Part shown: positions 19,139 to 28,905 of the stretch, one piece after another | How positions within the stretch are numbered: the first letter of the stretch is position 1 | Layout of the letters: every line of letters starts with the position of its first letter | Made by a program: the position numbers and the translations under genes | The notes under the pieces: generated by a model | Databases searched by the model: none | The model's input: the letters and a program-made list of their open reading frames with translations, nothing else | Told to the model about the DNA's origin: nothing | DNA from: Dokdonia sp. Dokd-P16 | GTDB taxonomy: Bacteria > Bacteroidota > Bacteroidia > Flavobacteriales > Flavobacteriaceae | NCBI RefSeq assembly: GCF_003095655.1 | Contig: NZ_CP029151.1 | Location: forward strand, 3,037,001-3,101,000 | Length of the DNA stretch: 64,000 bases | Direction: 5' to 3'

Positions 19139-21547
19139 TTATCTTAACTTAGGAAAACTAGAAGGATTAACTTCGTTCATCATACTGTATATTTTCTCAA
19201 ATATATCATCTGCTGAAGGTTTAGAGAAATAATCTCCATCTGTACCATACGCTGGTCTATGAGCCTTTGCAGTCATGGTTTCTGGCTTGCTATCAAGGTA
19301 TTTGTAAGCATCTTGCTCATTTAATACCGCATTAAGTAAATAAGCACTCGCTCCACCTGGCATATCTTCATCTATAACGATAAAACGATTTGTCTTTTTG
19401 ATACTATCAACAACATCGTGATTAAGGTCAAATGGTAATAAGGATTGTGCATCAATTACTTCGATGTTGATACCTACAGTTAGAAGTTCTTTTGCAACTT
19501 CCATAACGATACGCAGTGTACTTCCGTAAGACAATACTGTGATATCTGTCCCTTCTTTTACAGTCTCGACAACACCTATTGGAGTTTTAAATTCTCCTAT
19601 GTTAGTTGGCAAGTTTTCTTTTAAACGGTAACCATTTAAGCATTCTACAACTAGTGCAGGCTCATCACTTTCTAGTAATGTGTTATAAAAACCAGCAGCT
19701 TTCACCATGTTACGAGGAGTAAGAATGTACATACCTCTAAGAAGGTGTACGATGGCTCCCATTTGTGATCCACTGTGCCATATTCCTTCTAGTCTGTGAC
19801 CTCGAGTTCTTACGATAAGTGGTGCTTTTTGTTTACCATGAGTTCTATAACGCAATGTAGCGAGATCATCACTCATAATCTGGATTGCATACAGAATATA
19901 ATCAAGATATTGAATTTCGGCAATAGGGCGTAAGCCTCTCATGGCCATTCCTATTCCTTGACCAAGTATCGTTGCTTCACGTATTCCTACATCTGCAACT
20001 CTATGCTCTCCGTATTTCTCTTGCATTCCTTCTAACCCTTGGTTTACATCACCAATGGCTCCAGCATCTTCTCCAAAAACAAGTGTATTAGGATATTTAC
20101 TAAAGATAGCATCAAAGTTATCTCTTAAGATAACTCGTCCATCTACAAGGTTTTCTTCTCCATAAGTAGGAGCAACAGCCTCTATTGAAGTCGCACCATT
20201 ACCATTTTCATTGTATAAGTGCGCGCTATATTGTGGTTGAATCGTTGCAATATAGTTATCAATCCATGTTGCGAGTTCTGTATGCGTATCAGATTGTTCT
20301 CCTATGGTAAGGCGTAAAGCTTTACGAGCAGTACTAAGTAAATCACATTTAAGTGATTCCTTGTTTTCTACCAGTTTTTCAAAAAGTGGCTTTATAAAAC
20401 TACCGTTACTAGAGTTTTTTATAAGTGCTTCTAGTATTGATGTTATTTTTTCTTTTTCGCTTTTAATGGGTCTTAAAAATGCTTCCCAAGCAGCTTTTTT
20501 GCCATCTCGCACTTTCTTTTTAAGATCTTTATCTATAATAGTAAGTTCCTCATCTGTAGCTAGACCTTGATCGATAAGCCAGCTTCTGAACTGTACATTA
20601 CAGTCATTCTCGCGTTCCCATTGCAATCTATCTTGATCTTTATAACGTTCATGAGATCCAGAAGTAGAGTGTCCTTGAGGCTGTGTAAGCTCAACAACAT
20701 GTACTAAAACTGGTACATGCTCTTCGCGAGCAATTTTTCCAGCACGTTCATATGCATCTACTAGTGCAGGATAATCCCATCCGTTTACTTTTATAATCTC
20801 ATATCCTTTATCTTCTTCATCTCTCTGGAAGCCAGCAAGAATTTTAGAGATACTCTCTTTTGTAGTTTGGTGTCTAGCGTGAACAGAAATTCCATATTCA
20901 TCATCCCAAACACTTATTACCATAGGTACTTGAAGTACACCTGCGGCATTTATAGTTTCAAAAAACAAACCTTCACTCGTACTCGCATTACCTATAGTTC
21001 CCCAAGCAACTTCATCACCATTATGTGAGAAATTTTCTTTCTGAGTTTCGGCAACGTTTCTATATACTTTTGAAGCTTGTGCGAGTCCTAAAAGTCTAGG
21101 CATCTGTCCAGCTGTAGGAGAGATGTCTGAGCTTGAATTCTTTTGAGCTAGTAAATTTTTCCAGTTACCATCATTATCAAGACTATGTGTAGCAAAGTGA
21201 CCACCCATTTGCTTTCCAGCACTCATAGGGTCAAATGCTATATCAGTATGTGCATATAAACCAGCAAAAAACTCTTCTATGGATAAATGGTCTATAGCCA
21301 TCATGAACGTTTGATCTCTGTAGTATCCAGATCTAAAGTCACCATTTTTAAAAGCACGGGCCCAGGCTAGCTGTGGCAGCTCTTTTCCATCACCAAAAAT
21401 TCCAAATTTTGCCTTTCCTGTGAGAACTTCTCTACGTCCTAAAAGACTACATTCTCTACTAGTAACAGCGATTCGATAATCTTCAAGAACGGATTCTTTA
21501 AAGTCATCATAAGATAGTGCTGCTTTGGTATTAGAAGTAATTGCCAT
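19139..21547 (-). CDS. Branched-chain/2-oxoacid dehydrogenase E1 component, fused alpha and beta subunits
   Basis: A thiamine-diphosphate enzyme that decarboxylates a 2-oxoacid (probably branched-chain) and passes the acyl group to lipoyl-E2. The alpha half (about 1-400) has ARAFKNGDFRSGYYRDQTF, the ThDP site around GDEVAWGTIGNASTSEG and DDEYGISVHARHQT. The beta half (about 480-802) has FGEDAGAIGDVNQG, EATILGQGIGMAMRG and EYLDY-like IQYLDYI. The usual bacterial arrangement is two separate genes; this fusion is standard in Flavobacteriia. The frame is open 17 codons further up, but ATG 21547 gives the expected MAITSNTKAALSYDDF start. E2 and E3 are not adjacent. Confidence 0.9.
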   Translation of the reverse strand: MAITSNTKAALSYDDFKESVLEDYRIAVTSRECSLLGRREVLTGKAKFGIFGDGKELPQLAWARAFKNGDFRSGYYRDQTFMMAIDHLSIEEFFAGLYAHTDIAFDPMSAGKQMGGHFATHSLDNDGNWKNLLAQKNSSSDISPTAGQMPRLLGLAQASKVYRNVAETQKENFSHNGDEVAWGTIGNASTSEGLFFETINAAGVLQVPMVISVWDDEYGISVHARHQTTKESISKILAGFQRDEEDKGYEIIKVNGWDYPALVDAYERAGKIAREEHVPVLVHVVELTQPQGHSTSGSHERYKDQDRLQWERENDCNVQFRSWLIDQGLATDEELTIIDKDLKKKVRDGKKAAWEAFLRPIKSEKEKITSILEALIKNSSNGSFIKPLFEKLVENKESLKCDLLSTARKALRLTIGEQSDTHTELATWIDNYIATIQPQYSAHLYNENGNGATSIEAVAPTYGEENLVDGRVILRDNFDAIFSKYPNTLVFGEDAGAIGDVNQGLEGMQEKYGEHRVADVGIREATILGQGIGMAMRGLRPIAEIQYLDYILYAIQIMSDDLATLRYRTHGKQKAPLIVRTRGHRLEGIWHSGSQMGAIVHLLRGMYILTPRNMVKAAGFYNTLLESDEPALVVECLNGYRLKENLPTNIGEFKTPIGVVETVKEGTDITVLSYGSTLRIVMEVAKELLTVGINIEVIDAQSLLPFDLNHDVVDSIKKTNRFIVIDEDMPGGASAYLLNAVLNEQDAYKYLDSKPETMTAKAHRPAYGTDGDYFSKPSADDIFEKIYSMMNEVNPSSFPKLR

Positions 21548-21729
21548 AAGTTTAAATGATTTGACTGTAAAAATAGCCAAAACAAATCCACAATGCAATA
21601 CGTGGGTGCGTTAAATACTTATAATTTTCGCATTATAAGTGCTTTTTATACTGTTCATTTTCAAGAAAAGGCAGAATTTTTTGATTTTGTTAAGAATATG
21701 ATAACTTAAATGGTGTTTTTTGAGAATCT

Positions 21730-24573
21730 TTAGTACCACTTTCGTGAAAAAAGTCTTATCACCGTATCAAAACTTATTTGTAATTGGAACCTAATTTTCT
21801 GATCATAGTTAGGTTGGCCTATTTCCCAACCCAAATTTGAATACAAAGGAAAATATAGCTCGAAGTAGTCATCTAGTAGACTTACTTGTATTCCAGAGTC
21901 ATAGACAAGTTTTCCATTTGCTCTTTTGTTTTTAAGCACACCTACATCTCCATAAGCATAAAAGTATTTCCAGAGTGTTGTGCTCGCATTTGCCGTAAAC
22001 ATCCATTCATTTGCAAATACCGGTGCCACATCATCAAGTTGTGATTTAAAACCACCTTCGGCTATAATTATTTGTTGAGAGAACAGACCGCTATCTTCAG
22101 AGCGGCCATAGTAGTTATAGTCAAATAAATAATCTGTAGGTCGATCTAGCGCAAAGCTAAAAAAGTCGCCATCTGCCTGTGTATTATTATAGGTGAATAC
22201 ACCTCCAAATAAACGCACATTTAATTGTCTATTGTTAAGGAAGAGTCTTCTGTAAAATATATTACCAGAAACTTTCCCAAAGTTTTTTGCAAATTGTACA
22301 TCTCCAGTAACGTTGAGTGTATGTATTATTCCAGGATTTGATCTAGTGTATCTTAAGTTGAGAACATCGTAGTTAGGAGTAGGTAGTGCCACAAGCGGGT
22401 CTTCTTGACGTTGTACACTCACAAATCGTGCAGATGCACTCTGGCGCTTATTTGACCTAAGGTTTGAAGTTCTAAAAGACATATTTACAAACGGTGTAAC
22501 TCGTGTAAATAGTAAATCTGGAGCATAAGAAAAACGATTTCCAGAAATCCCATACCTCAAGGCATATAAACCTTGATTTTGGTAGTCATGTCTATAAGAA
22601 ATAGAAGCGCTACCTATTAGTTTTTTTGATTTTAATCCTATCTGAGGCTCTATCTTGTAATTGAGTGCTTTCGTTAGAAGCGTTTTATTATAAAGCTTTA
22701 CACCTGGTATGAAGCCATCATAAATATTAAACTCTGCAACAGGCATAACAAACAACTGATTCTTGGCAGGATTTTCAAAATCTTGTAAGAATTTGAGCTG
22801 TATGGGTTTATCTACACTCAAAAATGCATTAGGTTTCTCGTAGTTGTTTCTCAGGTTATTTTCAGGAATGATATTTTCATAGTTTAAAACAAACCTATCT
22901 GCCTCTTCTTTTGAGTATGCAAGTGTTTCTATTTTCTGAGTTCCAGAAACCCAGCGCTTACTTGTAAGGCTATCATTCTTGAAGCTATAGATAGAAATAG
23001 GAGAGGAGCGGCGCTCTTTCCTTTTTACATCTACGTAAATAGAATCGCCTTTAACTTTAGAATTTTTTAAAGCGTAATCTATCCGTTTATTAGAAGCTAT
23101 GTAGTCTTTGAAAAACCAATCTACATCCTCATCAATTTGAGCATTGACTTCTTTCTCAAACTGCGATGATGTGAGTGGTTGAGATTTATACTTTTGATAA
23201 AAGTTCTTAATAATCTCATCAAGCTTATTACCTCCTATGTAATCATTCAGGTAATTAAGCCCTACGCCACTTTTGTACGAAGTACCTATATTCTTGTTAT
23301 ATTTAATAAGCTCGTCGTACGGTGTATCTAGCGGCTGGTCAAGATTCAATCTAGATATATGAGTAGATAAAATACTAAACTGATCATTAAATTCAAGTTC
23401 TGAAGCATAGAACTGTCGTACTAGCCAGTATTTTTCTAAAGAACCTACGACCTTGAGATCAGGGTAATAAGTGTCCATGTAATTTTGTAACATGTAAACT
23501 TTAATACCATCAATGAGCCATCTATCGGCTCTCGGGTTTACTAGAAGTGTGTTGTTTACATAGTTGTTAATCGTTGTCTTAAGAAGCTTAATTTCATATT
23601 GAAAACCATCTGGAAACGGACTTATAAAACCAGGTAACTGATTAAGTCCATACACTGGTTGTTCTTTATAGTCAAGATCTGTTACAAGGATTTTATCAAA
23701 GGGATACTGACCTAAATTTTTATGCAAATGACCTGCGATGCGATCAGATATTAATGCTCTTAAGGGGGAAGGGATTCTGTAGTCATGCAGATTTGATACA
23801 ATAGTTACATAATCTGTTTGAACCTCTTCATAATTAGAGTTTTTAAGCAAAAAAATCTTAGCATCTGTGCGACTTTTACCTGTAAGTACAGTGAGTCTCT
23901 CACCTTGGATATGTGAACTGCTAATGTCATTTTGCTCAAGGTCTGTGACTAGTTGATATCCTTTTGGAATAGAAAATTGTAAGCGTATATCTGTTTGAGG
24001 AAAATAACGATCGTTAAGATTCTTATTGCTATAGTACTCCCAGCCATTATTATATACGGCAGGTGTTACAAACCAATATCTCAAGTTATAATCACCATTT
24101 TTAGTAATCCCGTAGTCTGTAAATTTTACATCTGGAAGTACTACAGTATAATCAAGGGTCATTCTTACAGAATCGCCTGGCAATAGCGGTTCGTGTAACA
24201 AAACCTTAATGATATCAGGGTGCTTTTTTGGTCTTGTATATTGAAGTATTGTTTCCTGACCTGCAATAGAAGTCATTTTAGTAAAACCACGATCACTATC
24301 AGGTGCAAGGTGAAATTTCTTGTCAAAAGACTCAGAAAATCTCTTTGCTAGTGGTGTGGTTTTACTAGAAAAACTATGTGCCCAGTCTGTTAAGTATACA
24401 TCATTCCACACATCACTAGACGTATTTGTGATAGTGATTGTATGATTGAGATGTATAGCCCTTTCGTCTGGAATTAATTGTGCATTAATTTCCATCGTAT
24501 GTTGACTCGCGGCTCCTACACTTAAGAGAAGCAATGAGATGAAAGCATACAGAGATTTAAGGGAGTGTCTCAA
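21730..24573 (-). CDS. M1-aminopeptidase-like outer-envelope protein without zinc site
   Basis: A 947-residue exported protein (signal peptide about 1-23). The first 530 residues follow the gluzincin M1 fold: N-terminal beta domain, YGLNQ at the place of the GAMEN exopeptidase motif, and WLIDGIKVYML where active enzymes have WLxEGFAxY. The expected HExxH helix is replaced by roughly KTTINNYVNN, so all zinc ligands appear absent and peptidase activity is unlikely. The last 350 residues are strand-rich with alternating aromatic residues and end in RLFSRKWY, resembling a C-terminal outer-membrane barrel-like region. The last codons contain the variant CACTTTCGTGAAAA repeat. Confidence 0.75.
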   Translation of the reverse strand: MRHSLKSLYAFISLLLLSVGAASQHTMEINAQLIPDERAIHLNHTITITNTSSDVWNDVYLTDWAHSFSSKTTPLAKRFSESFDKKFHLAPDSDRGFTKMTSIAGQETILQYTRPKKHPDIIKVLLHEPLLPGDSVRMTLDYTVVLPDVKFTDYGITKNGDYNLRYWFVTPAVYNNGWEYYSNKNLNDRYFPQTDIRLQFSIPKGYQLVTDLEQNDISSSHIQGERLTVLTGKSRTDAKIFLLKNSNYEEVQTDYVTIVSNLHDYRIPSPLRALISDRIAGHLHKNLGQYPFDKILVTDLDYKEQPVYGLNQLPGFISPFPDGFQYEIKLLKTTINNYVNNTLLVNPRADRWLIDGIKVYMLQNYMDTYYPDLKVVGSLEKYWLVRQFYASELEFNDQFSILSTHISRLNLDQPLDTPYDELIKYNKNIGTSYKSGVGLNYLNDYIGGNKLDEIIKNFYQKYKSQPLTSSQFEKEVNAQIDEDVDWFFKDYIASNKRIDYALKNSKVKGDSIYVDVKRKERRSSPISIYSFKNDSLTSKRWVSGTQKIETLAYSKEEADRFVLNYENIIPENNLRNNYEKPNAFLSVDKPIQLKFLQDFENPAKNQLFVMPVAEFNIYDGFIPGVKLYNKTLLTKALNYKIEPQIGLKSKKLIGSASISYRHDYQNQGLYALRYGISGNRFSYAPDLLFTRVTPFVNMSFRTSNLRSNKRQSASARFVSVQRQEDPLVALPTPNYDVLNLRYTRSNPGIIHTLNVTGDVQFAKNFGKVSGNIFYRRLFLNNRQLNVRLFGGVFTYNNTQADGDFFSFALDRPTDYLFDYNYYGRSEDSGLFSQQIIIAEGGFKSQLDDVAPVFANEWMFTANASTTLWKYFYAYGDVGVLKNKRANGKLVYDSGIQVSLLDDYFELYFPLYSNLGWEIGQPNYDQKIRFQLQISFDTVIRLFSRKWY
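21737..21750. repeat. CAC-variant of the dispersed palindrome
   Basis: CACTTTCGTGAAAA, the same 14-base variant found at 41810 and 54423. It encodes the FSRKW of the M1-like protein's C-terminus. Confidence 0.6.
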
Positions 24574-24641
24574 CTAGAAAAGCGATGTGTTAATTTGTAA
24601 TAGAAAAAGCTGTTTTTATTTTACTGTTATATGTAGTTTTC

Positions 24642-24659
24642 ACGCTTTCGCGAAAGCGT
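24642..24659. repeat. Dispersed palindrome, full 18-bp copy 4
   Basis: ACGCTTTCGCGAAAGCGT starting 68 bases upstream of the M1-like gene start and ending 7 bases beyond the LOG stop codon. It has no T-run, so it is not a standard terminator. Confidence 0.97.
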
Positions 24660-24666
24660 AACACCA

Positions 24667-25356
24667 CTAGAAATTTGGACTTAATTGATATTCATCATAG
24701 AAGTTATTAAGCACCTCTATGACCTCATCTGAAGTGTCTACAAGGTGTATAAGATCCATATCTCCAGCACTTATATTCTGGAAACTGTCAAGTAAGGTTG
24801 TCTTTACCCAATCCATAAGTCCTCCCCAAAACTCTGTACCAACAAGAATAATAGGAAACTTTTGAATTTTATGTGTTTGGATTAGTGTGATTGCTTCAAA
24901 AAGTTCATCAAGCGTACCAAAACCTCCTGGCATTACAACAAATCCCTGTGAATACTTTACAAACATCACTTTACGTACGAAGAAGTAATCAAAGTCTAAA
25001 CTCTTATCACTATCAATATATGGATTATCGTGTTGCTCAAAAGGAAGTTCAATGTTAAGTCCTACAGATGTCCCTCCTGCAAGGTGTGCTCCTCGATTAC
25101 CAGCTTCCATGATACCTGGACCACCTCCAGTAATTACACCATAACCGTTATCTGCAATTTTTTCGGCAACTTCGGTAGCTAGTTTGTAATACTTATTATC
25201 TGGCTTTGTTCTTGCACTTCCAAAAATGGATACACATGGACCTATACGGCTCATTTTTTCAAATCCATTTACAAATTCTCCCATTATCTTAAAGATAGCC
25301 CAAGAATCATTTGTTTTTTTCTCGTTCCAGCCTTTAGGTCTATTTTCGTTGCTCAT
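24667..25356 (-). CDS. LOG family protein (cytokinin riboside 5'-monophosphate phosphoribohydrolase-like, TIGR00730)
   Basis: A 229-residue cytosolic Rossmann-like protein. It carries GGGPGIMEAGNRGA at 77-90 and the diagnostic PGGFGTLDE at 143-151, the PGGxGTxxE nucleotide motif of LOG phosphoribohydrolases. Homologs release the base from nucleoside 5'-monophosphates, including cytokinin ribotides; in bacteria the natural substrate is usually AMP or unknown. It is preceded by uvrA 48 bases upstream on the same strand, probably as a co-transcribed gene. Confidence 0.93.
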   Translation of the reverse strand: MSNENRPKGWNEKKTNDSWAIFKIMGEFVNGFEKMSRIGPCVSIFGSARTKPDNKYYKLATEVAEKIADNGYGVITGGGPGIMEAGNRGAHLAGGTSVGLNIELPFEQHDNPYIDSDKSLDFDYFFVRKVMFVKYSQGFVVMPGGFGTLDELFEAITLIQTHKIQKFPIILVGTEFWGGLMDWVKTTLLDSFQNISAGDMDLIHLVDTSDEVIEVLNNFYDEYQLSPNF

Positions 25357-25404
25357 AATTATATGTTAGTGTTGTTAATTTAAAACCATATTGTAAATAT
25401 AGTT

Positions 25405-28236
25405 TTATGCCATTTCCTTCTTTAGGAACTGGGCTGTATATCCTTTATTTTTTTTAATTATTTGTTCTGGAGTACCAATGGCGACTACCTCGCCACCACC
25501 TTTTCCACCTTCATATCCAATATCTATGATGTGATCTGCCGTTTTTACAACATCTAGATTATGCTCGATAATGAGGATGGTATTTCCTTTGTCTACAAGA
25601 CGGTTGAGTACATCCATTAATACTCTAATGTCTTCAAAATGAAGCCCTGTGGTAGGCTCATCTAGTATGTAAAAGGTATTCCCGGTATCTCTCTTACTAA
25701 GTTCTGATGCTAGTTTAATACGCTGCGCTTCACCACCAGAGAGCGTAGTGCTCTGTTGTCCCAGTGTAATATAGCCTAATCCTACGTCTTTTATCGTTTT
25801 AAGTTTGCGATATATTTTAGGAATAGGTTCAAAAAAGTCTGCTGCCTCGGTCATAGTCATCTCAAGAACATCAGAAATTGATTTTCCTTTATAACGTATT
25901 TCTAGCGTTTCTCTATTAAAACGCTTTCCTTGACACGTCTCGCACTCTACATAAACATCTGGTAAGAAGTTCATCTCAATTACTCTTAAACCACCACCTT
26001 TACAAGTCTCACAACGACCACCCTTGACATTAAAGCTAAAACGTCCAGGTTTGTAACCTCTTATAAGTGCCTCAGGGGTCTTTGCAAAGAGACTTCTTAT
26101 TTCATCAAAAGCTTTAGTGTAGGTTGCAGGATTAGACCTAGGTGTACGCCCTATAGGTGTTTGATTGATATCTATTACTTTGTCACATTCGTCTAGTCCT
26201 TTGATGCTCTTGTAAGGCATAGGTACTTTTACACCATTAAAATAATGAGCATTCATAATAGGGTAGAGCGTTTCATTAATCAGAGTAGACTTACCACTAC
26301 CAGAAACTCCTGTAACCGCAATCATTTTGCCTAATGGGATCTTAATAGAAACATTTTTTAGATTGTTTCCTGTAGCTCCTTTAAGCTCTATAAACTTACC
26401 ATTTCCTTTTCGACGTTGTTTTGGGATGGTAATTTCTTTTTCACCATTCAAGTATTGTGCTGTAAGTGTATGGTGCTTTATTAAATCTTCTGGAGTTCCT
26501 TCACTTATTATTTCTCCTCCAAAACGCCCTGCTCTTGGTCCTATATCAATTACGTGATCTGCACGCTCAATCATATCTTTATCATGCTCTACAACGATGA
26601 CAGAGTTTCCTATATCACGCAGAGAAATAAGCGAATTTATAAGTTTTTCATTATCACGTTGATGTAGTCCAATACTAGGTTCATCTAGTATGTATAATAC
26701 GCCTACAAGTTGCGATCCTATTTGTGTAGCGAGCCTAATACGTTGTGCCTCTCCACCAGATAAGGACTTAGAGCTTCTGTTTAAATTAAGATAGGTAAGT
26801 CCTACATCTACAAGGAATTGTATTCTTGCATTAATTTCTTTAATTATCTCAGATGCAATCTGTAATTGCTTGCTAGATAGTCGTTTTTCTACTGTCTTAA
26901 ACCATTCTTGTAGCTCAAGAATATCCATAGAAGCAAGGTCTGTTATGCTGCGATCATCAACCTTAAAGTAAAGCGATTCTTTGCGCAATCTTGATCCCTC
27001 ACAAACGGGACAAGCTACCTTATCCATGTATCCTTTTGCCCAGCGCACGAGTGAGGTAGACTCACTATCATTAAAGGTGTTTTCAATAAAATTTGCTACA
27101 CCTTCAAAATCAATTTTATAATCTCTAGTAACACCTAATTGCTTTGAAGAAACAGAGAATTTTTCATTTCCGCCATAGAATATAAAATCCATAGCTTCTT
27201 CAGAAATCTTTTCAATAGGGTCAGTTAGTTTAAAGTCAAACCTCTCTGCAATAAGTTGAAGTTGTTTAAAGATCCAGTTGTTCTTCTTAGGTCCATGAGG
27301 ATCTAGTCCGCCAGCGTTAATAGATAGTTTTGGGTCTGGGACTATCTTTTTAGGATTTACTTTATATAGCTCTCCTATACCATTACAGTTAGGGCAAGCG
27401 CCCTTAGGTGAGTTAAAGGAGAAGTTATTTGGTTCTGGATTAGGATATGAGATTCCTGTAGAAGGACACATCAAGTTTCGGCTAAAATAACGTACTTCCT
27501 GCGTGTCTTGGTCAAGCACCATTAAAACATCATCACCGTGATACATCGCGGTATTTATGCTTTCGCGAAGGCGTTTATCATCGTCATCACCTTTTTTTAC
27601 GAGCATACGATCTACTACAATCTCAATATCGTGTACTTTGTAACGGTCTACTTTTAATCCTTTTACAATATCCTTGACCTCACCATCTACACGAACCTTA
27701 ACAAAACCCTGTTTTGCAATTTGTTCAAATAACTCTCTATAATGCCCTTTACGCGAGCGTATGGTAGGAGCGAGGATGTTAATCCTTTTACCTTCAAAAC
27801 TCTCTGTAATGAGCTTCTGTATTTGTTCGTCATTGTAACTTACCATCTTTTCGCCCGTATTGTAAGAGTAGGCATCTGCCGCTCTCGCATAAAGAAGACG
27901 TAAAAAATCATAAATTTCTGTAATAGTTCCTACGGTAGATCGCGGACTTTTACTAGTGGTTTTTTGCTCGATAGCAATAACCGGAGAAAGTCCTAGAATT
28001 TGGTCTACATCTGGACGTTCTAATCCTCCTAGAAACTGTCGTGCATATGCAGAAAACGTTTCTATGTAACGACGTTGTCCTTCTGCATAGATAGTATCAA
28101 AGGCTAGCGAACTCTTTCCACTTCCAGATAACCCTGTAATTACAACGAGTTTTTCTCTCGGTATCATTACGTCTATATTCTTTAGATTGTGGGCGCGAGC
28201 ACCGTAAACTTCAATACGTTCTTCGTGATCTATCAT
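25405..28236 (-). CDS. uvrA: Excinuclease ABC subunit A
   Basis: Damage-recognition ATPase of nucleotide excision repair; it loads UvrB on DNA. At 943 residues it has two ABC modules, each split by a zinc module: Walker [10 protein letters not shown] at 35-43 and GVSGSGKST in the second half, zinc cysteines in CPSTG...CPNC and CETCKGGG...CETCQG, and two LSGGEAQRI signatures. A degenerate palindrome (GCTTTCGCGAAGGC) is in frame at about residue 221, encoding LRES within the RLRESINTA segment of the first insertion domain. The minus-strand box TAAATTTG lies 17 bases upstream of the ATG. Confidence 0.98.
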   Translation of the reverse strand: MIDHEERIEVYGARAHNLKNIDVMIPREKLVVITGLSGSGKSSLAFDTIYAEGQRRYIETFSAYARQFLGGLERPDVDQILGLSPVIAIEQKTTSKSPRSTVGTITEIYDFLRLLYARAADAYSYNTGEKMVSYNDEQIQKLITESFEGKRINILAPTIRSRKGHYRELFEQIAKQGFVKVRVDGEVKDIVKGLKVDRYKVHDIEIVVDRMLVKKGDDDDKRLRESINTAMYHGDDVLMVLDQDTQEVRYFSRNLMCPSTGISYPNPEPNNFSFNSPKGACPNCNGIGELYKVNPKKIVPDPKLSINAGGLDPHGPKKNNWIFKQLQLIAERFDFKLTDPIEKISEEAMDFIFYGGNEKFSVSSKQLGVTRDYKIDFEGVANFIENTFNDSESTSLVRWAKGYMDKVACPVCEGSRLRKESLYFKVDDRSITDLASMDILELQEWFKTVEKRLSSKQLQIASEIIKEINARIQFLVDVGLTYLNLNRSSKSLSGGEAQRIRLATQIGSQLVGVLYILDEPSIGLHQRDNEKLINSLISLRDIGNSVIVVEHDKDMIERADHVIDIGPRAGRFGGEIISEGTPEDLIKHHTLTAQYLNGEKEITIPKQRRKGNGKFIELKGATGNNLKNVSIKIPLGKMIAVTGVSGSGKSTLINETLYPIMNAHYFNGVKVPMPYKSIKGLDECDKVIDINQTPIGRTPRSNPATYTKAFDEIRSLFAKTPEALIRGYKPGRFSFNVKGGRCETCKGGGLRVIEMNFLPDVYVECETCQGKRFNRETLEIRYKGKSISDVLEMTMTEAADFFEPIPKIYRKLKTIKDVGLGYITLGQQSTTLSGGEAQRIKLASELSKRDTGNTFYILDEPTTGLHFEDIRVLMDVLNRLVDKGNTILIIEHNLDVVKTADHIIDIGYEGGKGGGEVVAIGTPEQIIKKNKGYTAQFLKKEMA
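27559..27572. repeat. Dispersed palindrome, degenerate copy inside uvrA
   Basis: GCTTTCGCGAAGGC, one mismatch from the core. It is in frame in uvrA and read as LRES, the third possible reading frame of the element. Confidence 0.75.
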
Positions 28237-28253
28237 ACATTTTTACAAAGCAA

Positions 28254-28261
28254 CAAATTTA
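28254..28261 (-). promoter_or_regulatory. Candidate -7 box (TAAATTTG) for uvrA
   Basis: Minus-strand TAAATTTG matches TAnnTTTG, 17 bases before the uvrA ATG. No clear -33 TTG was found. Confidence 0.35.
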
Positions 28262-28340
28262 CCGCTTTGCGCCCTAAATAGAAAGCGAGTAGCACTATAA
28301 GAGATTGTTAATATTAACGGTATTGATAGTTGTTGTTGTT

Positions 28341-28358
28341 ACGCTTTCGCGAAAGCGT
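28341..28358. repeat. Dispersed palindrome, full 18-bp copy 5
   Basis: ACGCTTTCGCGAAAGCGT in the gap between the methyltransferase stop (28396) and uvrA start (28236), both on the minus strand. Confidence 0.97.
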
Positions 28359-28395
28359 AAATAACCCAAAAATCATTCTCCAACTTCTAGTCATA

Positions 28396-28830
28396 TTAAA
28401 ATATATACGGAAATATTCTCCACGTACGTGCCTTATAAACTGTGTAGCTCTGACCAAATTTTTCTTTGAGGAAAGCCTCTTCCTTGTATATCTTGAGAAT
28501 AAGGACTACAATTAATAATAGATAGTAAATCCAGAGAAATAAATGGTCTCCTCTAATAGCCACAGGTAGAAATACTAATAGGATACCTGTGTACATAGGA
28601 TTTCTTAAAATGTTGAAGATTCCCTTAGTTACAAGAGCCTCGGATTTAACCTCTGGCTGAATATTAAAATTTCCTATCTTAATATTGTAAATACCCCAAA
28701 GAGCTATAAATATGCCTAGTAATTGTACACTTAGAGAAGTAAGATCCCACTGTACGATCTGTCCGTTCCATATGATGAGGAAGATTAAGCTAAACTGGGA
28801 TATTACAAGTGCTAGTGAGTATAGAGACAT
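28396..28830 (-). CDS. Isoprenylcysteine carboxyl methyltransferase-like membrane protein (phospholipid methyltransferase family)
   Basis: A 144-residue integral membrane protein of the ICMT/PEMT-like superfamily, which uses SAM to methylate a lipid or lipid-attached substrate. Four or five hydrophobic segments are visible. The family signature is RNPMYTG at 76-82, followed by a second half with KEEAFLKEKFG at about 116-126 and a Y-x-x-Y tail. The true substrate is unknown; bacteria do not carboxymethylate prenylated proteins, so the name describes the fold only. It is transcribed toward uvrA, after the fadD terminator. Confidence 0.85.
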   Translation of the reverse strand: MSLYSLALVISQFSLIFLIIWNGQIVQWDLTSLSVQLLGIFIALWGIYNIKIGNFNIQPEVKSEALVTKGIFNILRNPMYTGILLVFLPVAIRGDHLFLWIYYLLLIVVLILKIYKEEAFLKEKFGQSYTVYKARTWRIFPYIF

Positions 28831-28868
28831 AAACGGATAGAGCTTATTGATTAGAAACTACGCTAATC

Positions 28869-28901
28869 AAAAAAGGGTTGCGCAATGCGCAACCCTTTTT
28901 A
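28869..28901 (-). terminator. Strong hairpin terminator after the acyl-CoA ligase gene
   Basis: AAAAAGGGTTGCGCA pairs with TGCGCAACCCTTTTT with a minimal loop; the minus-strand T-run is six bases. It starts 6 bases past the ligase stop. Confidence 0.85.
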
Positions 28902-28905
28902 AATG

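Noticed and set aside
24642-24659. Palindrome as a parS (ParB) site
   Set aside because: parS has TTTCACGTGAAA spacing and few copies near the origin; this element is two bases shorter in the centre and widespread.
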